In this document: piece by piece, positions 1 to 10,815 of the stretch
Position numbering within the stretch: the first letter of the stretch is position 1
Layout of the letters: each line of letters starts with the position of its first letter
DNA from: Miscanthus floridulus
Lineage: Eukaryota; Streptophyta; Magnoliopsida; Poales; Poaceae
Direction: 5' to 3'
NCBI RefSeq assembly: GCF_019320115.1
Contig: NC_089582.1
Span: 126,009,259 to 126,073,258 of the forward strand
DNA length: 64,000 nucleotides
Notes under the pieces: model-generated
Databases searched by the model: none
Told to the model about the DNA's origin: nothing
Seen by the model: only the letters and a program-made list of their open reading frames with translations
Position numbers and translations under genes: made by a program

Positions 1-562
1 TACCCAAAACAAGACGATGTAACCTCCCACAAACAACCGACATCCAACAGTGTTGTGGGCGCCTACCATCCTCCTGTACCTATCAGCATGGGCAGCAAGA
101 CTTAGAAGCATACGGACTCTCTCCCTCTCACTTGTAAGGCCATCCCCTTCATCTATAAAAGGGGATGTACTCTCTCCCAATAGACCTAGTTGATTCAAAT
201 CAAAACAAGTTAATCTAGACCGATCAAGTTCACTAGCTCACAACCACTGAACCGCCAGGTTCGGACCTTAGGCACACGCTTGAACACTTAGCTCATAGCG
301 GAGCTCCTATCGCTCTTGGCCCTTCTGACCAGAGCCGACCGGACCTCTTGTACACCCCATCTTTCTCCTTCTCATTTGTAACCCCACTGCAGAGTTCAAG
401 CACCTAGGCTTAGGAATAAAGTCACCGACCGACTCAAACTAGACGTAGGGCACGTTGTCTGAACCAGTATAAACCCTATGTCATTGAGTGCTAGGCCACC
501 TCCGATCACAACGTACGGCAAAACTACAAATATTTACGTGTTGGTCACTTTCTGCACTGACA
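1..562 (+). repeat. 3' part of the 5' LTR of the TAT-like element
   Basis: The segment ends in ...CACTGACA directly before a TGGCGCC primer-binding-type sequence, as the 3' end of an LTR should. It contains a TATA box (TATAAAA at 154-160) followed by pyrimidine-rich sequence, consistent with an LTR promoter. The start lies outside the window and no second copy is present, so the boundary rests on the junction alone. Confidence 0.6.
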
Positions 563-564
563 GT

Positions 565-583
565 TGGCGCCGTCCATGGGGAA
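565..583 (+). other. primer-binding-type site of the TAT-like element
   Basis: The sequence TGGCGCCGTCCATGGGGAA starts three bases after the CA end of the LTR. TGGCGCC-type sites are typical of plant Athila/TAT gypsy elements. I do not assign the tRNA. Confidence 0.5.
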
Positions 584-643
584 GACACTGTACGTTCAAC
601 ACTTTTTGGTCATCGGATGGCCTGCTTTTCTACCACCCTCGCC

Positions 644-1410
644 ATGGTGGGCTCAGGCAATATGATTCGCCTCGGCTCGCTCGAGTTTCTCACTCCCCCA
701 CTGGTTGGGATACGAGTTCCACCCATCTTTGAGCCATCCCAAGCCTTCCTCCTCGAAAGCCTAGACTTCATCGCCGACCGACTCGGCGTACTACACCTCC
801 ACGAGGAGGTTGACGTCCTGGCACCCGTCGGAGGGGCACCCTTCATCGACTTCGGGACACATGACTTTGACTACGCAGCATCTGCGCTTCATTTTGAGCA
901 AACTCTCTGCTCAAACCCCGCTATGAGTAATGTGCATGCTGTTATTTATGTACTTTTCTCTATCTTCCACCGATTACCCAGAGGAACCCTGTTGTCCCCG
1001 ATGCGACTGCCATACGACCAGTTCCCCCTGGCCTTGCGTCTTCCATGGATGCATACGCCCAAGGGCTCTGAAGGATGCCAGCACCACCCCCTCTCACATC
1101 CGAATTCATAGGAATGGCGAGCTATGCACCCACCTATTTCCTCGACATCATGGATGACGATGGCGAGAGTGATGGCTCCAGCATCGGCGACATAGTGCCT
1201 AGCCACTGTCCGTCCCGGGAGTGCACCATGGCGGACGATCCGGGACACCCACCGGTGGAAGCAGAGTCCTCACAGACTCACACCTCACCAGACTCTCATG
1301 TGGAGACCCCTAAGCTCACATGGGAGTAGGCGAGGCACTACAACAGTGGCTGCATCAGCCACTAACTGCGCCAGCGCGCTCGGTGCACAACACTGCGCCC
1401 CATGCGCATA
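644..1410 (+). pseudogene. gag N-terminal part of TAT-like element, frameshifted
   Basis: Structural (Gag) protein remnant of the outer retroelement. One frame is open from ATG 644 to 1111. Near 1075 the sense passes to another frame, with a PPLTSEF-IGMASYAPTYF stretch, an acidic patch (DIMDDDGESDGSS) and PSRECTMAD, which look like the gag leader of grass TAT elements. That frame stops at 1327-1329. The family frame probably continues through the stop into the chromovirus insertion at 1411-1415 and resumes at 14411. At least one frameshift and one stop are present. Assignment is by recalled similarity to grass TAT gag. Confidence 0.5.
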
Positions 1411-1415
1411 GACCA
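1411..1415. other. target site duplication GACCA, left
   Basis: Five bases directly before the 5' LTR, repeated at 14411-14415 directly after the 3' LTR. A matching 5-bp duplication shows a simple integration with no later recombination at the ends. Confidence 0.95.
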
Positions 1416-4400
1416 TGTAACACCTCGGGTGTTTAAATATTAAAATCTGGCATGTCATCATATGCATTGCAAAGCATTTGGCATTTGGTGAAAACTTTGA
1501 TATGCATACACTAATACGAGTTTATATTTATGTGGTATGTGTTGCAATGTATTGTTTGACTCAAGTTCAATGTTTGTTTGGATTTTGAATTTTTCGAGAA
1601 AACCCTGCTTTTCCACATTTAAACCCTACCCTGAAAAATCCATTTCAAAATCTAAGCATATTTTGGGGTTGGGCCCAAAAGCAAAAGTGTAGAGCTTAAT
1701 AAGTTATACAAAGTTTATCTTTGGAGTTTTTCAAGTTGTTTAGAAAATTTTTGAGTAAATCAAAAAGGCGTAATTCGGTAAATTTCCCTATTCAAATTCA
1801 AAAGTTCATTTCAAAATCTAGACCGAATTAGGAGATGGTTATAAAAGCAAAGTTGTAGAACTTTTGATTTTGAACAACTTTTATTTTTGGAGATTTTTGA
1901 GTTGTTATGAAAATTTGGGAGTAATTTGTGAATTTTGGCGAATGGCAAACTTGTAATTTCGATGAACAGTACTCACCGCTCGCGCTACACCGCCGGCGAG
2001 CTTCGGCTTGCTTCCAGTCACGCGCGTGGCCGTCTAGGCGTCGCGTTGGCACGCTGAAGGCTTCGTCGTGGCTTCTTTGCGCTTCCTTGGCTGCCCTATA
2101 AAGCTCTGGAGCTGCCGCCGTTCTTCTTTCTTCGTTCTCTGTTTTTCCCGTCGCCACTGCTCCATCTCCGGCTTGCCCATGCCATCATTGTCGTGCTCTA
2201 CCATCGCTGATAAGCTAGTCCCAGCTCCGCCTGAACCTTGCGTGTCCATCTGACCCACCAATTTGGCATGTCTTCACCGGGAACTCGAGTTTCATCGCCT
2301 TCTTCCTCGCGGCTAGTAACCTCACCGTCACATGCGCATCTCCGTGGCCAGAGCCCGTCGGTGAGCCGTTGCCCTTGATTGGTGTACCTTTAGCTTCGTC
2401 TCGATGCCGTAGTGCTCATTTCACTGTTGATTGGTCATTTTATCCACTGCAGTCGCCGGCACACCGTCACCGACGATCCTTGCTCCGCCGCCGTTGCTGT
2501 TCACGTCGACCCGCGTCTATGCTGCTTCTCCAGCCTTGCTTTCTGCTCTGTAGTATTCGTGGTGAGCTACTGGACCTTCCCATGCCCTCTGTTTCCCCGT
2601 TTTCGGCTTCGTTTCGCCGGCGTAGCACTGCCGAGCCACCGCGTCCGCCATGGCCGACGCTAAGCTCGTAACTCGTAGTAATTCATCTAGCTAGCGACTT
2701 TAGTCGATGCGCCGGGATGATGTGGTCATTTTGGTACGTTGGTCGTCGCCGTTGATCTCACCGTCGGTGAGTTTGCGCTGGTCAGCGCCGTCGTCGTCGT
2801 AGTCAACACGCGGGAGGTAGAAGATGACAGGTGGGGTCACCATGTCAGTGACTCAACGTTCAAATGGATTTTTCTATTTTCAGATTTGAATGAATAGTGT
2901 CTATTTTTGTTATTTTTGTGTAGATTTATTTAGAGCTCCAAAAATTATGAAAATTTTTGAGTGACTTCTCTATGAGGTATAGTATTTAAGAAAAATATGA
3001 AATAATGTTTTTCAGTAATTTTTAAATGTGATAAAAATTGCTCAATTTATTCATAAATGGATTTCTAGGATTTTTCTAGGCTTATTTATTTATCTAAAAA
3101 TTATGAAATTTGTTTTGCCACTTAGTTAACATGAAATGAACATGTACTAAAATTTTGAGCTCAATCAGAATAAGTTGATTTATTTCATAATGTTGAATTA
3201 AATAATTAATTCATAAAAGCAAATAGTAACCTTTAATGATTTAGGTTTTTGTTTGGACTTTTGGATTGAATGATGACCTCGGATCATTTGTTGTTAATGA
3301 TCCTTGGTAGTTGATATATGTGTTACGAAAAAGATTTAGTTTGTTTGACTTACAACTGTACCGCGAAGGAAAGTTGTATTCAAATTATTAATTTTGCATC
3401 CATCATTGAGCATCATATTTCGTATTCCGCATCATGTTAAACATGGCATTGTTATTACGTGTAGTGAACGAAGGTGAAAACGTGGTAGTTAATCAAGTTG
3501 TTGAGGAGGTTAATCCGTCTGTTGAAGTCGGATCGAATACTTGTGTAACGTCGCAGGAATCGGACTTTTCCGTCAACGAAGGCAAGCCCCGGATGCATAC
3601 AACACTACCTTGTGTTTTACAAATTAATTTTGCTTTTGCTTTCTGTTACTGCATTAAGTGATTAGGAGTTAAGTAAAAGCCTAATTGGTGCATTACCACC
3701 CTTGTTATTCCATATTTACCATATTACCTGTTTTAAACTCGTATATGCCTAGTTTTGCTTAGCTATGCGTAGAACGATGAAAGTCGGGTGACTACCTGCC
3801 ACCTGCTAGTTTTAAATGGAACATTGGTTAATTATGTTAGCATGTGATATGGGAATGTGGAGTAATAAATCTAGACCGGGCGGACTCGGTGTGTGTGAGC
3901 CATAAGACATGGAGGTCTTGTGAGCGGGTTCTTTCCGCCTGTGTCGATTAAGGCACGTCCGTTGTTGAATTGTATGAGGTGAGAATTTGTAGTACTAACC
4001 ACATACTCCGGTAAGCCTAAACTTGGCAATTCTATTATGAGAATGGCTACTCGCGCACTGGGAGTGGAGAGATAGCGGGAATAGCGTGTACCCACGTGGC
4101 CATGGGCTGGAATGGTGGAGTACTATGTTCTCGGGTGGCGCGGACCCGTTCTTGTTTTAGAGGATTCGAGAGTAGGTTGGTATATGGAGGTCAGGGACCT
4201 GCATATGTCGTGTGGTCTGGAATTTCCAGCTAGGTTTATAATCGGTTCGAATCGTCGTTGCTCCTCGGTTAAGGAGACTCAACTCACTGTTCATCATCGT
4301 AGAATTAATAACCGGAACTTGAATAAGGCTTGTGAAGGTGTTGGATATGAAGTTTCATGATCTCAGTGCGGATCGTGTCAGCTTTGTATATAGTTCTTGA

Positions 4401-5010
4401 GAAGTTTTCTATATAAAGAATATTGTTAAAAGAGATTTTACGCAAAAGAACTTTGATCATTGTTAAAGCTATACCTTGAATCCCTAAGCCTGCATTACTG
4501 AGTTTATCAGTTAATATTTCGGATAAGTCTTGTTGAGTACTTTCGTACTCAGGGTTCATTGACCCCTTGTTGCAGGTGAGCCTCATGAGCAGATCTGTTT
4601 TGGATCGTGCTGCATGACTATCGTTCGTTCTGACGATGAGAAGTAAATGTGTGATCCTTGGGCAGGATGTTTATTTTGTGTGTTATGTATATATTAATTA
4701 TGCCACTCCACTACAACTATGGTTTGTAATAATTAAAGAACTTAGTTTGTAAGGTTTGAAATAACTGGTTTGTAAACTATGTTATCGTAAGACTTCCGCT
4801 GTTTTTACTCTGGTTTTGATATTTGAATAAATGTTGTAATACTACAATGACTCTGTAACGTGATCCTGCTCGGAAATCGTGGATGATTCGGGGTTCCCCG
4901 AGGACACCCAACAGTCTTTTTAAGTTCATGGAAACATATGCATAGATGTCAGAGGTCGCCGGACAGTGACAAGTGCATGTGGGCCCTATAACTTAGGAGG
5001 TTCTGCCACA
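1416..5010 (+). repeat. 5' LTR of the chromovirus
   Basis: 3,595 bp, TG...CA ends, same length as the 3' LTR with no indel seen between them. By eye I count about 78 substitutions, roughly 68 of them transitions, concentrated in the GC-rich stretch at about 1970-2800. A CCTATAAAGC TATA box lies at about 2097-2103, followed by CT-rich sequence, so transcription probably starts near 2125 and the R-U5 part would be almost 2.9 kb. Short open frames inside (for example 3434-3661, 75 codons) are also present in the other LTR, but with no independent sign of coding function. Confidence 0.95.
2097..2103 (+). promoter_or_regulatory. LTR TATA box (TATAAAG)
   Basis: TATAAAG in a GC-rich context, followed 25-40 bases later by the pyrimidine-rich sequence CCGTTCTTCTTTCTTCGTTC. 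The same site is at 11497-11503 in the 3' LTR. It is inferred to be the element's core promoter. Confidence 0.5.
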
Positions 5011-5013
5011 GAA

Positions 5014-5025
5014 TGGTATCAGAGC
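5014..5025 (+). other. primer-binding site, initiator methionine tRNA
   Basis: TGGTATCAGAGC, complementary to the 3' end of plant initiator tRNA-Met, begins three bases after the 5' LTR. It primes minus-strand DNA synthesis. This is the standard site in plant chromoviruses. Confidence 0.95.
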
Positions 5026-5414
5026 ATCGTTACAAGGTTTTTATTGTATTGTTTTACAAAAACTTCAAAATGATTTGGATGACTAAATTTAACTTGGTAA
5101 TTTAGTCCAAATTGCTTCTGACTTATCTTATTTCTTTCTCACCATTCCCTATTTGATTAAAAAGGTTTTTGTGTGGTGGAGTAGTAATTATACTATGCCC
5201 TATATAAAAATAAATGTTGTTTATGTGCATTATAAATTTTTGATGTTTTTGTTCGTAAGAACGATTCATGCATCAGGAATAATTCACTTGTTACTTCCTT
5301 CACCTCTTAGTCTGGAGTTAAGTAGTGAGTCTGGTTTGAGGAATGTAAACCATGTTAGCTACTTTCTGGATTTTGATCAATGGTCTTACTTGGATTAAAT
5401 TGGCTACCTACAGT

Positions 5415-5981
5415 ATGGCTTGTGCCAAGATGACGCCCCGTAAGTCCACCGGACCCAAAGGAGTTACTCATCACCAACTTGCCCCTAGAAATGATGGTGC
5501 CAGCAGCAGCAGTACTAGGCTTGATCCCCAGGCAGAGATACAGAGGATTTCCGCAGAGTTAGCACAATCTACTAGAGATAGGGCTTTGGATGTTATATAG
5601 ATAGGAGAATTACAGGCTCAATTGAGGCAGCTCACCACCGCGCATAGGAACTGCGAAAGTATGTTAGTTCGTACGGTGGAGGGAAAAAATGAAGTTTGGC
5701 ACAGGGAAAATGTAGCTAGAGCTAGAACTCATGAGCTAGAATTCTATGTAGAAGATTTAGAAGAACATTATACATATCTACATGAGGAAGTTCATAGGCT
5801 TAGCAATCTACTAAATCCGAACCATGAGCCTCAAGCTGATGCCATGGACCCCGGTGTCATCCTTGCCGAAGATGATGAATCGGGAGAGGAAGAAGAAGAT
5901 CCTGAAGAATTAGTAATGATCGATGAAAGTGATGATGAAGGCGGTAATAATTCCGGAATGGATACCAAGCCTGAAGTTTGA
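5415..5981 (+). pseudogene. extra ORF upstream of gag (orf0-like), one stop
   Basis: A frame of 188 codons starting ATGGCTTGTGCC, broken only by TAG at 5598-5600, where CAG (Gln) would keep the frame. The N-terminal part is basic and Ser/Thr-rich. The middle (about residues 60-130) is rich in Gln, Leu, Glu and Arg with heptad-like spacing and probably coiled coil. The C-terminus is strongly acidic (EDDESGEEEEDPEE, then DESDDEGG). It lies 400 bp after the primer site and 178 bp before gag. I recall an orf0 upstream of gag in rice RIRE3/RIRE8-type gypsy elements. I recognise no catalytic domain; its function is unknown. Confidence 0.65.
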
Positions 5982-6158
5982 AGAAATTGAGGAAAAAAAG
6001 TAGAGTTGTATAATAGTAGCTCTAGTTAAGTTAAGTAGTTTTGTTCTTGTACTCGTGGATTTGTTTGTACATTAGTAAACTCTTTGTAATGTGTTTAGAG
6101 TAAGCTTTGGTACAATTCAATAAAGACATATGAATAAAGTTTGGTTTGTTATGAGCAG

Positions 6159-9100
6159 ATGCGTCGTACGCGGGGTTCGTATATTCCTGGAACTTCACAA
6201 GATGAGGATGGTATTCCAAATCTGCCACCAGTTCCAACCAATTTAGCTGATGCTATAACCGCACTTGTCAATGTGACGGCTGAAAATTCTCGTTTGCTTC
6301 ATGAGATGGCCTAGAGTAATCAGAATCAGATGTACGGAAACCGTGGACGCCACCATAACCGACAAGAGGCTACATATGTTGATTTCACAGACACAAGACC
6401 CCCAGTGTTCACCAAGGCAGATGAACCATTGGAGGCTGATGACTGGCTTCGAACCATGGAGCAGAAATTTGACCTTATCCCATGCATGGAGTATCAGAAA
6501 CCTACGTTTGCCGCCCAACAACTTAGAGGAGCAGCAAGTGCTTGGTGGGCAAACTTAGTGGCTATGCAACCTGCTGGTATTCCAATAACTTGGGCTGAGT
6601 TCCGTACTGCCTTCAGAGCCCATTATATCCCTGAAGGAGTGATGGCTATGAAGCTAGATGAATTCCTTGCTTTGAAACAAGGAGATCAAACCGTGATGCA
6701 GTATGTGGGAAGATTTAATCATCTGTCCCAATATGCATCCGAACATGTCAATACTGATGCCAAGAAGAAGAGGTGGTTTATGAGAGGCCTGAATACCAAG
6801 TTGCAGACTATGATAACCACTTGCACCAATGTTACTTACCATGAGGCAGTAAATATTGCAATTGCTTTAGAATCAAAGTATCGGTAGCATAAGGAGCTCA
6901 AAAAGAAAAAGAGTGTGCCGTCTGGATCTTTTGGTGGAAATCAGAAGAGGCAGAGGGTGATTTATCATCCAGTACATCATAATCATCCTCCTTATCGTCC
7001 GCCGCAGTTCCAAGCCGGGCAACAGTTAAATGTCCATTCTGCTATAACCTATCCGAGTTCACAGTCAACCAATGCTCCTGGTAGCAATGCTCCAACATCC
7101 CAGGGTCACAACTATCCGTGTTACAATTGTGGAAGGACTGGTCATTTCTCTAGGGAATGTCCATATCCTAGGCAGGCTAATCAAAATTATCAGAAGGCCC
7201 CTGCTAATCAACAACAGGGTCAGGCACCAAACAAGAACCCCAACCAGAATGCTCAAAAGGGCAAAGATGAGAGGAAGACAGGACGGGTGTTCTATATTCA
7301 AGCTGGAGAAATTCCGGAAGGGGAGCCAGTGATGATGGGTATGTTTCCTGTTGCCAATCACCCTGCAGTTATACTTTTTGATTCTGGCGCATCGCATTCA
7401 TTCATCAATAGAACATTTGTCATGAAGCATGAAATTTCCATTGGGGCAACAAAGGAAAGTTTCTTTATACAGTCGCCCGGGGGACGTCTATGTACTAAGG
7501 AAATGGCATACCAGGTACCCGTAAACCTGGGTGGGCATATTTTTCCCACTACCATGATTATCCTTAAGGATCAGGATATAGATGTAATTTTGGGAATGAA
7601 TTGGATGTATCAGCATAAGGCTGTTATAGATGCTTTGAATAGGACCTTACGAGTGAATTTGTCTGATAGTCATTCTCAACTTCTTATCCAACTTCCAACC
7701 CTAAGAAGATCAGTGGGCAAGATTTGTGCAACTGCTGTCAAAGAGATTAGAGATATTCCGGTAGTGTGTGAATTTCCGGATGTGTTTCCTGAAGATTTAC
7801 CCAGTCTACCACCTAATAGGGATGTACAGTTTAATATAGAGTTACAACCTGGAACAGCTCCGATTTCTCGGAGAGCTTATAGGATGCCACCTAAGGAATT
7901 GGCCGAGTTGAAAACTTAGTTACAAGAATTGATTGAGAAAGGGTTTATCCAACCTAGTTCCTCACCTTGGGGATGTCCGGCAATTTTTGTGAAAAAGAAA
8001 GATGAGACTTTGAGGTTATGTGTCGACTATCGTCCATTGAATAAAGTGACCATCAAGAATAAGTATCCATTACCTCGGATAGATCTACTTTTTGATCAAT
8101 TGGCCGGAGCTAAAGTTTTCTCCAAGATAGATTTGTGGTCAGGATATCACCAAATCAAGATAAAGCCTGAAGATATTCCCAAAACGGCGTTTACCACAAG
8201 ATATGGATTATATGAATACTTAGTAATGTCTTTTGGTTTGACAAATGCTCCAGCTCATTTCATGTATCTAATGAACTCAGTATTCATGCCTGAGCTAGAT
8301 AAGTTTGTAGTGGTGTTTATTGATGACATTTTATTATATTCCAAGAATAAGAAAGAACATGCGGAACATCTCAGAATTGTTCTGACCCGCTTGAGAGAAC
8401 ATCAACTATATGCCAAGTTCAGCAAGTGTGATTTTTGGCTTAAGGAAGTGCAATTTCTTGGACATGTCTTGTCAGCCGAAGGAGTTGCAGTTGATCCAAG
8501 CAAAGTGAAGGATGTGCTTGATTGGAAATCGCCAACCACAGTTCATCAAGTTCGGAGTTTTCTAGGTTTGGCGGGATATTACCACCGGTTTATCCTAGAT
8601 TTCTCAAAAATATCAAAGTCCATAACTGAATTGTTGAAGAACCAAATTAAGTTTGTCTGGTCATCAGATTGTGAGGAGGCTTTCCAGACTTTGAAGAGAC
8701 TGTTAACCACTGCACTAGTATTAGCCCAACCTGACATCGAGAAGCCGTTTGATGTTTATTGTGATGCTTCAGGTATTGGTATTGGATGTGTATTGATGCA
8801 AAAAGGTCGAGTCATTGCTTATGCATCCCGACAACTTAAGCAACATGAAGAACACTATCTGACTCATGATTTGGAGTTAGCAGCTGTGGTTCATGCTCTG
8901 AAGATTTGGCGGCATTACCTACTTGGTAATACATGTCATATGTATACAGACCACAAAAGCCTAAAGTATATCTTTACTCAGTCAGAGTTGAACATGCGAC
9001 AGAGAAGATGGTTAGAACTGATTAAGGATTATGACTTGGAAGTACATTATCACCCCGGTAAAGCAAATGTAGTTGCAGATGCCCTCAGTCGCAAAGGTTA

Positions 9101-10649
9101 TTGCAATTGTCTGACAGTGAGGACAATGGATTTGAATTTATATCAAGAAATGGAAAAGTTGAATGTAGAAGTAATTCAACAAGGAAGTTTGACCAACATA
9201 ATTGTTGAAGCCACTATTTGAGATCAAGTTATTGCTGCTCAGAAGGAAAACAAGGGTATAGCCCATATTAAGGAAAGAGTCAAGAATGGAAAAGCAGAAT
9301 GCTTTAGCATTGACAATGAAGATGTGTTGTGGTTCAAGGATCGCCTAGTGGTACCAAAAGTTCCTGAGTTGCGGCAGTCAATTCTAGATGAGGCACATGC
9401 TACTAGGTTATCAATCCATCTGGGAAGCAACAAGATGTACCATGACTTGAAGCAAATATTCTGGTGGACTAAAATGAAAATAGAAATTGCTAGATATATA
9501 GCAAAGTGTGATACTTGTCAAAAGGTGAAAGCTATACATTTGAGGTCTGCTGGTGAATTACAACCATTGCCTATTCTATCTTGGAAGTGGGAGAACATAA
9601 GTATGGATTTTATTGTTGGTCTACCCAAGACATTAAAAGGATTTGACTCAGTATGGGTTATTGTAGATCGACTCACTAAGTCAGCACATTTTCTTCCAGT
9701 TAAGACAATATATCCTACAATCCAATATGCCAAGATGTACTTAGCAAGAATCATGAGTTTGCATGGAGTACCCAAGACTATTGTGTCAGACAGAGGTACA
9801 TAGTTTGTCTCCAATTTTTGGAAACAATTGCATTCTTCATTGGGTACCAAACTTCTGTATAGTACAGCTTATCATCCGTAGACTGATGGACAGACGGAAA
9901 GAGTCAATCAAGTACTTGAAGATATGTTAAGGTGTTGTGTCCTTAACTATTCCAATAAGTGGGACAAATGCTTACCTTTGGCCGAGTTCTCATACAACAA
10001 TAGTTATCAGGAAAGCATTAGAATGGCTCCATTTGAAGCACTCTATGGTCGTAGATGCAGAACATCATTGAGTTGGTCTGAACCTGGAGAAAGAAGATTC
10101 TTTGGAGTTGACCTTGTGAAAGAAACAGAAGACAAGGTTAGGCAAATACAAAGTAATTTGAAGATAGCTCAATCCCGACAAAAGAGTTATGTGGATAGAA
10201 GACGGAGACCATTGGTATTTACCAAAGGAGATTTTGTATATCTGAAAGTATCACCAATGAAGAGAGTTACCCGTTTTGGTGTTAGAGGAAAGTTGGCACC
10301 TCGATACATTGGACCATATCAAATTTTAGAGAGGTATGGAAAAGTGGCATATCGCTTGCAATTACCTGAACATCTCACAGCCGTGCATGATGTGTTCCAT
10401 GTTTCTCAATTGAAGAAGTGTCTCCGAGTGCCTGAACAGAATGTTGAAGTTGAAGGAGTGGAACTAGAACCGGATTTAACTTATTCCGAATATCCGATCC
10501 GAGTGTTAGATCAGAAAGATCGTGTTACTCGAAGACGAACAATCAAGTTCTATAAAATACAATGGAATCAACATTCAGAAGAGGAAGCTACTTGGGAATC
10601 AGAAGACTACTTGTTAAAAAAGTTTCCAGAATTTCTAGCGTCAATATAG
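6159..10649 (+). pseudogene. gag-pol: gag-pol polyprotein of chromovirus, six internal stops
   Basis: One frame of 1,497 codons with no frameshift. Gag capsid region is at about 6420-6800. The zinc knuckle CYNCGRTGHFSREC is at 7119-7160. Protease DSGAS is at 7380-7394. Reverse transcriptase spans about 7929-8470 with FIDD at 8316-8327. RNase H is about 8710-9070 (DASG, HDLELA, YTDHKS). Integrase has an H/C zinc region with CDTCQ near 9510 and catalytic Asp 9606, Asp 9789 and Glu 9897. A chromodomain (EYPIRVLDQKDR through FYKIQWNQHSEEEATWE) sits at about 10480-10640. Stops are TAG 6312, 6885, 7917, 9801 and 9879, and TGA 9219. Each is explained by one C-to-T change (five CAG, one CGA). Every catalytic residue I could check is kept, so decay is by point substitution only. 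Start ATG 6159 is the first in frame after orf0. Confidence 0.93.
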
Positions 10650-10799
10650 AATAGAGTAATGTTAGTTGAATTCGATAGTACAAATTGTGTTTTGTAAAGG
10701 GACCTCGGCTGTTTTATGGACAGAGTTTGTATGTGTTCTCGTGACACATTTCCTTTTCCATTACTTACCCTATGGCTTTAAATCTCGGGGCGAGATTTC

Positions 10800-10815
10800 T
10801 TTTAGGGGGAAGGAT
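10800..10815 (+). other. polypurine tract before the 3' LTR
   Basis: TTTTAGGGGGAAGGAT lies directly before the TG of the 3' LTR. It is the plus-strand priming site of the chromovirus. Confidence 0.85.

Noticed and set aside
2068..2671. LTR frames in the GC-rich part (61-100 codons) as genes.
   Set aside because: Composition-driven frames in several phases; changed freely between the two LTRs.
4240..4250. GGTTCGAATCG as a tRNA box B.
   Set aside because: It lies in the LTR without a box A or a foldable acceptor stem.
6159..10649. TAG recoding or read-through as a normal feature of the gag-pol frame (five of six internal stops are TAG).
   Set aside because: All fit CAG-to-TAG deamination, one stop is TGA, and they fall inside catalytic domains at no regular place. 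The host nuclear code is standard.
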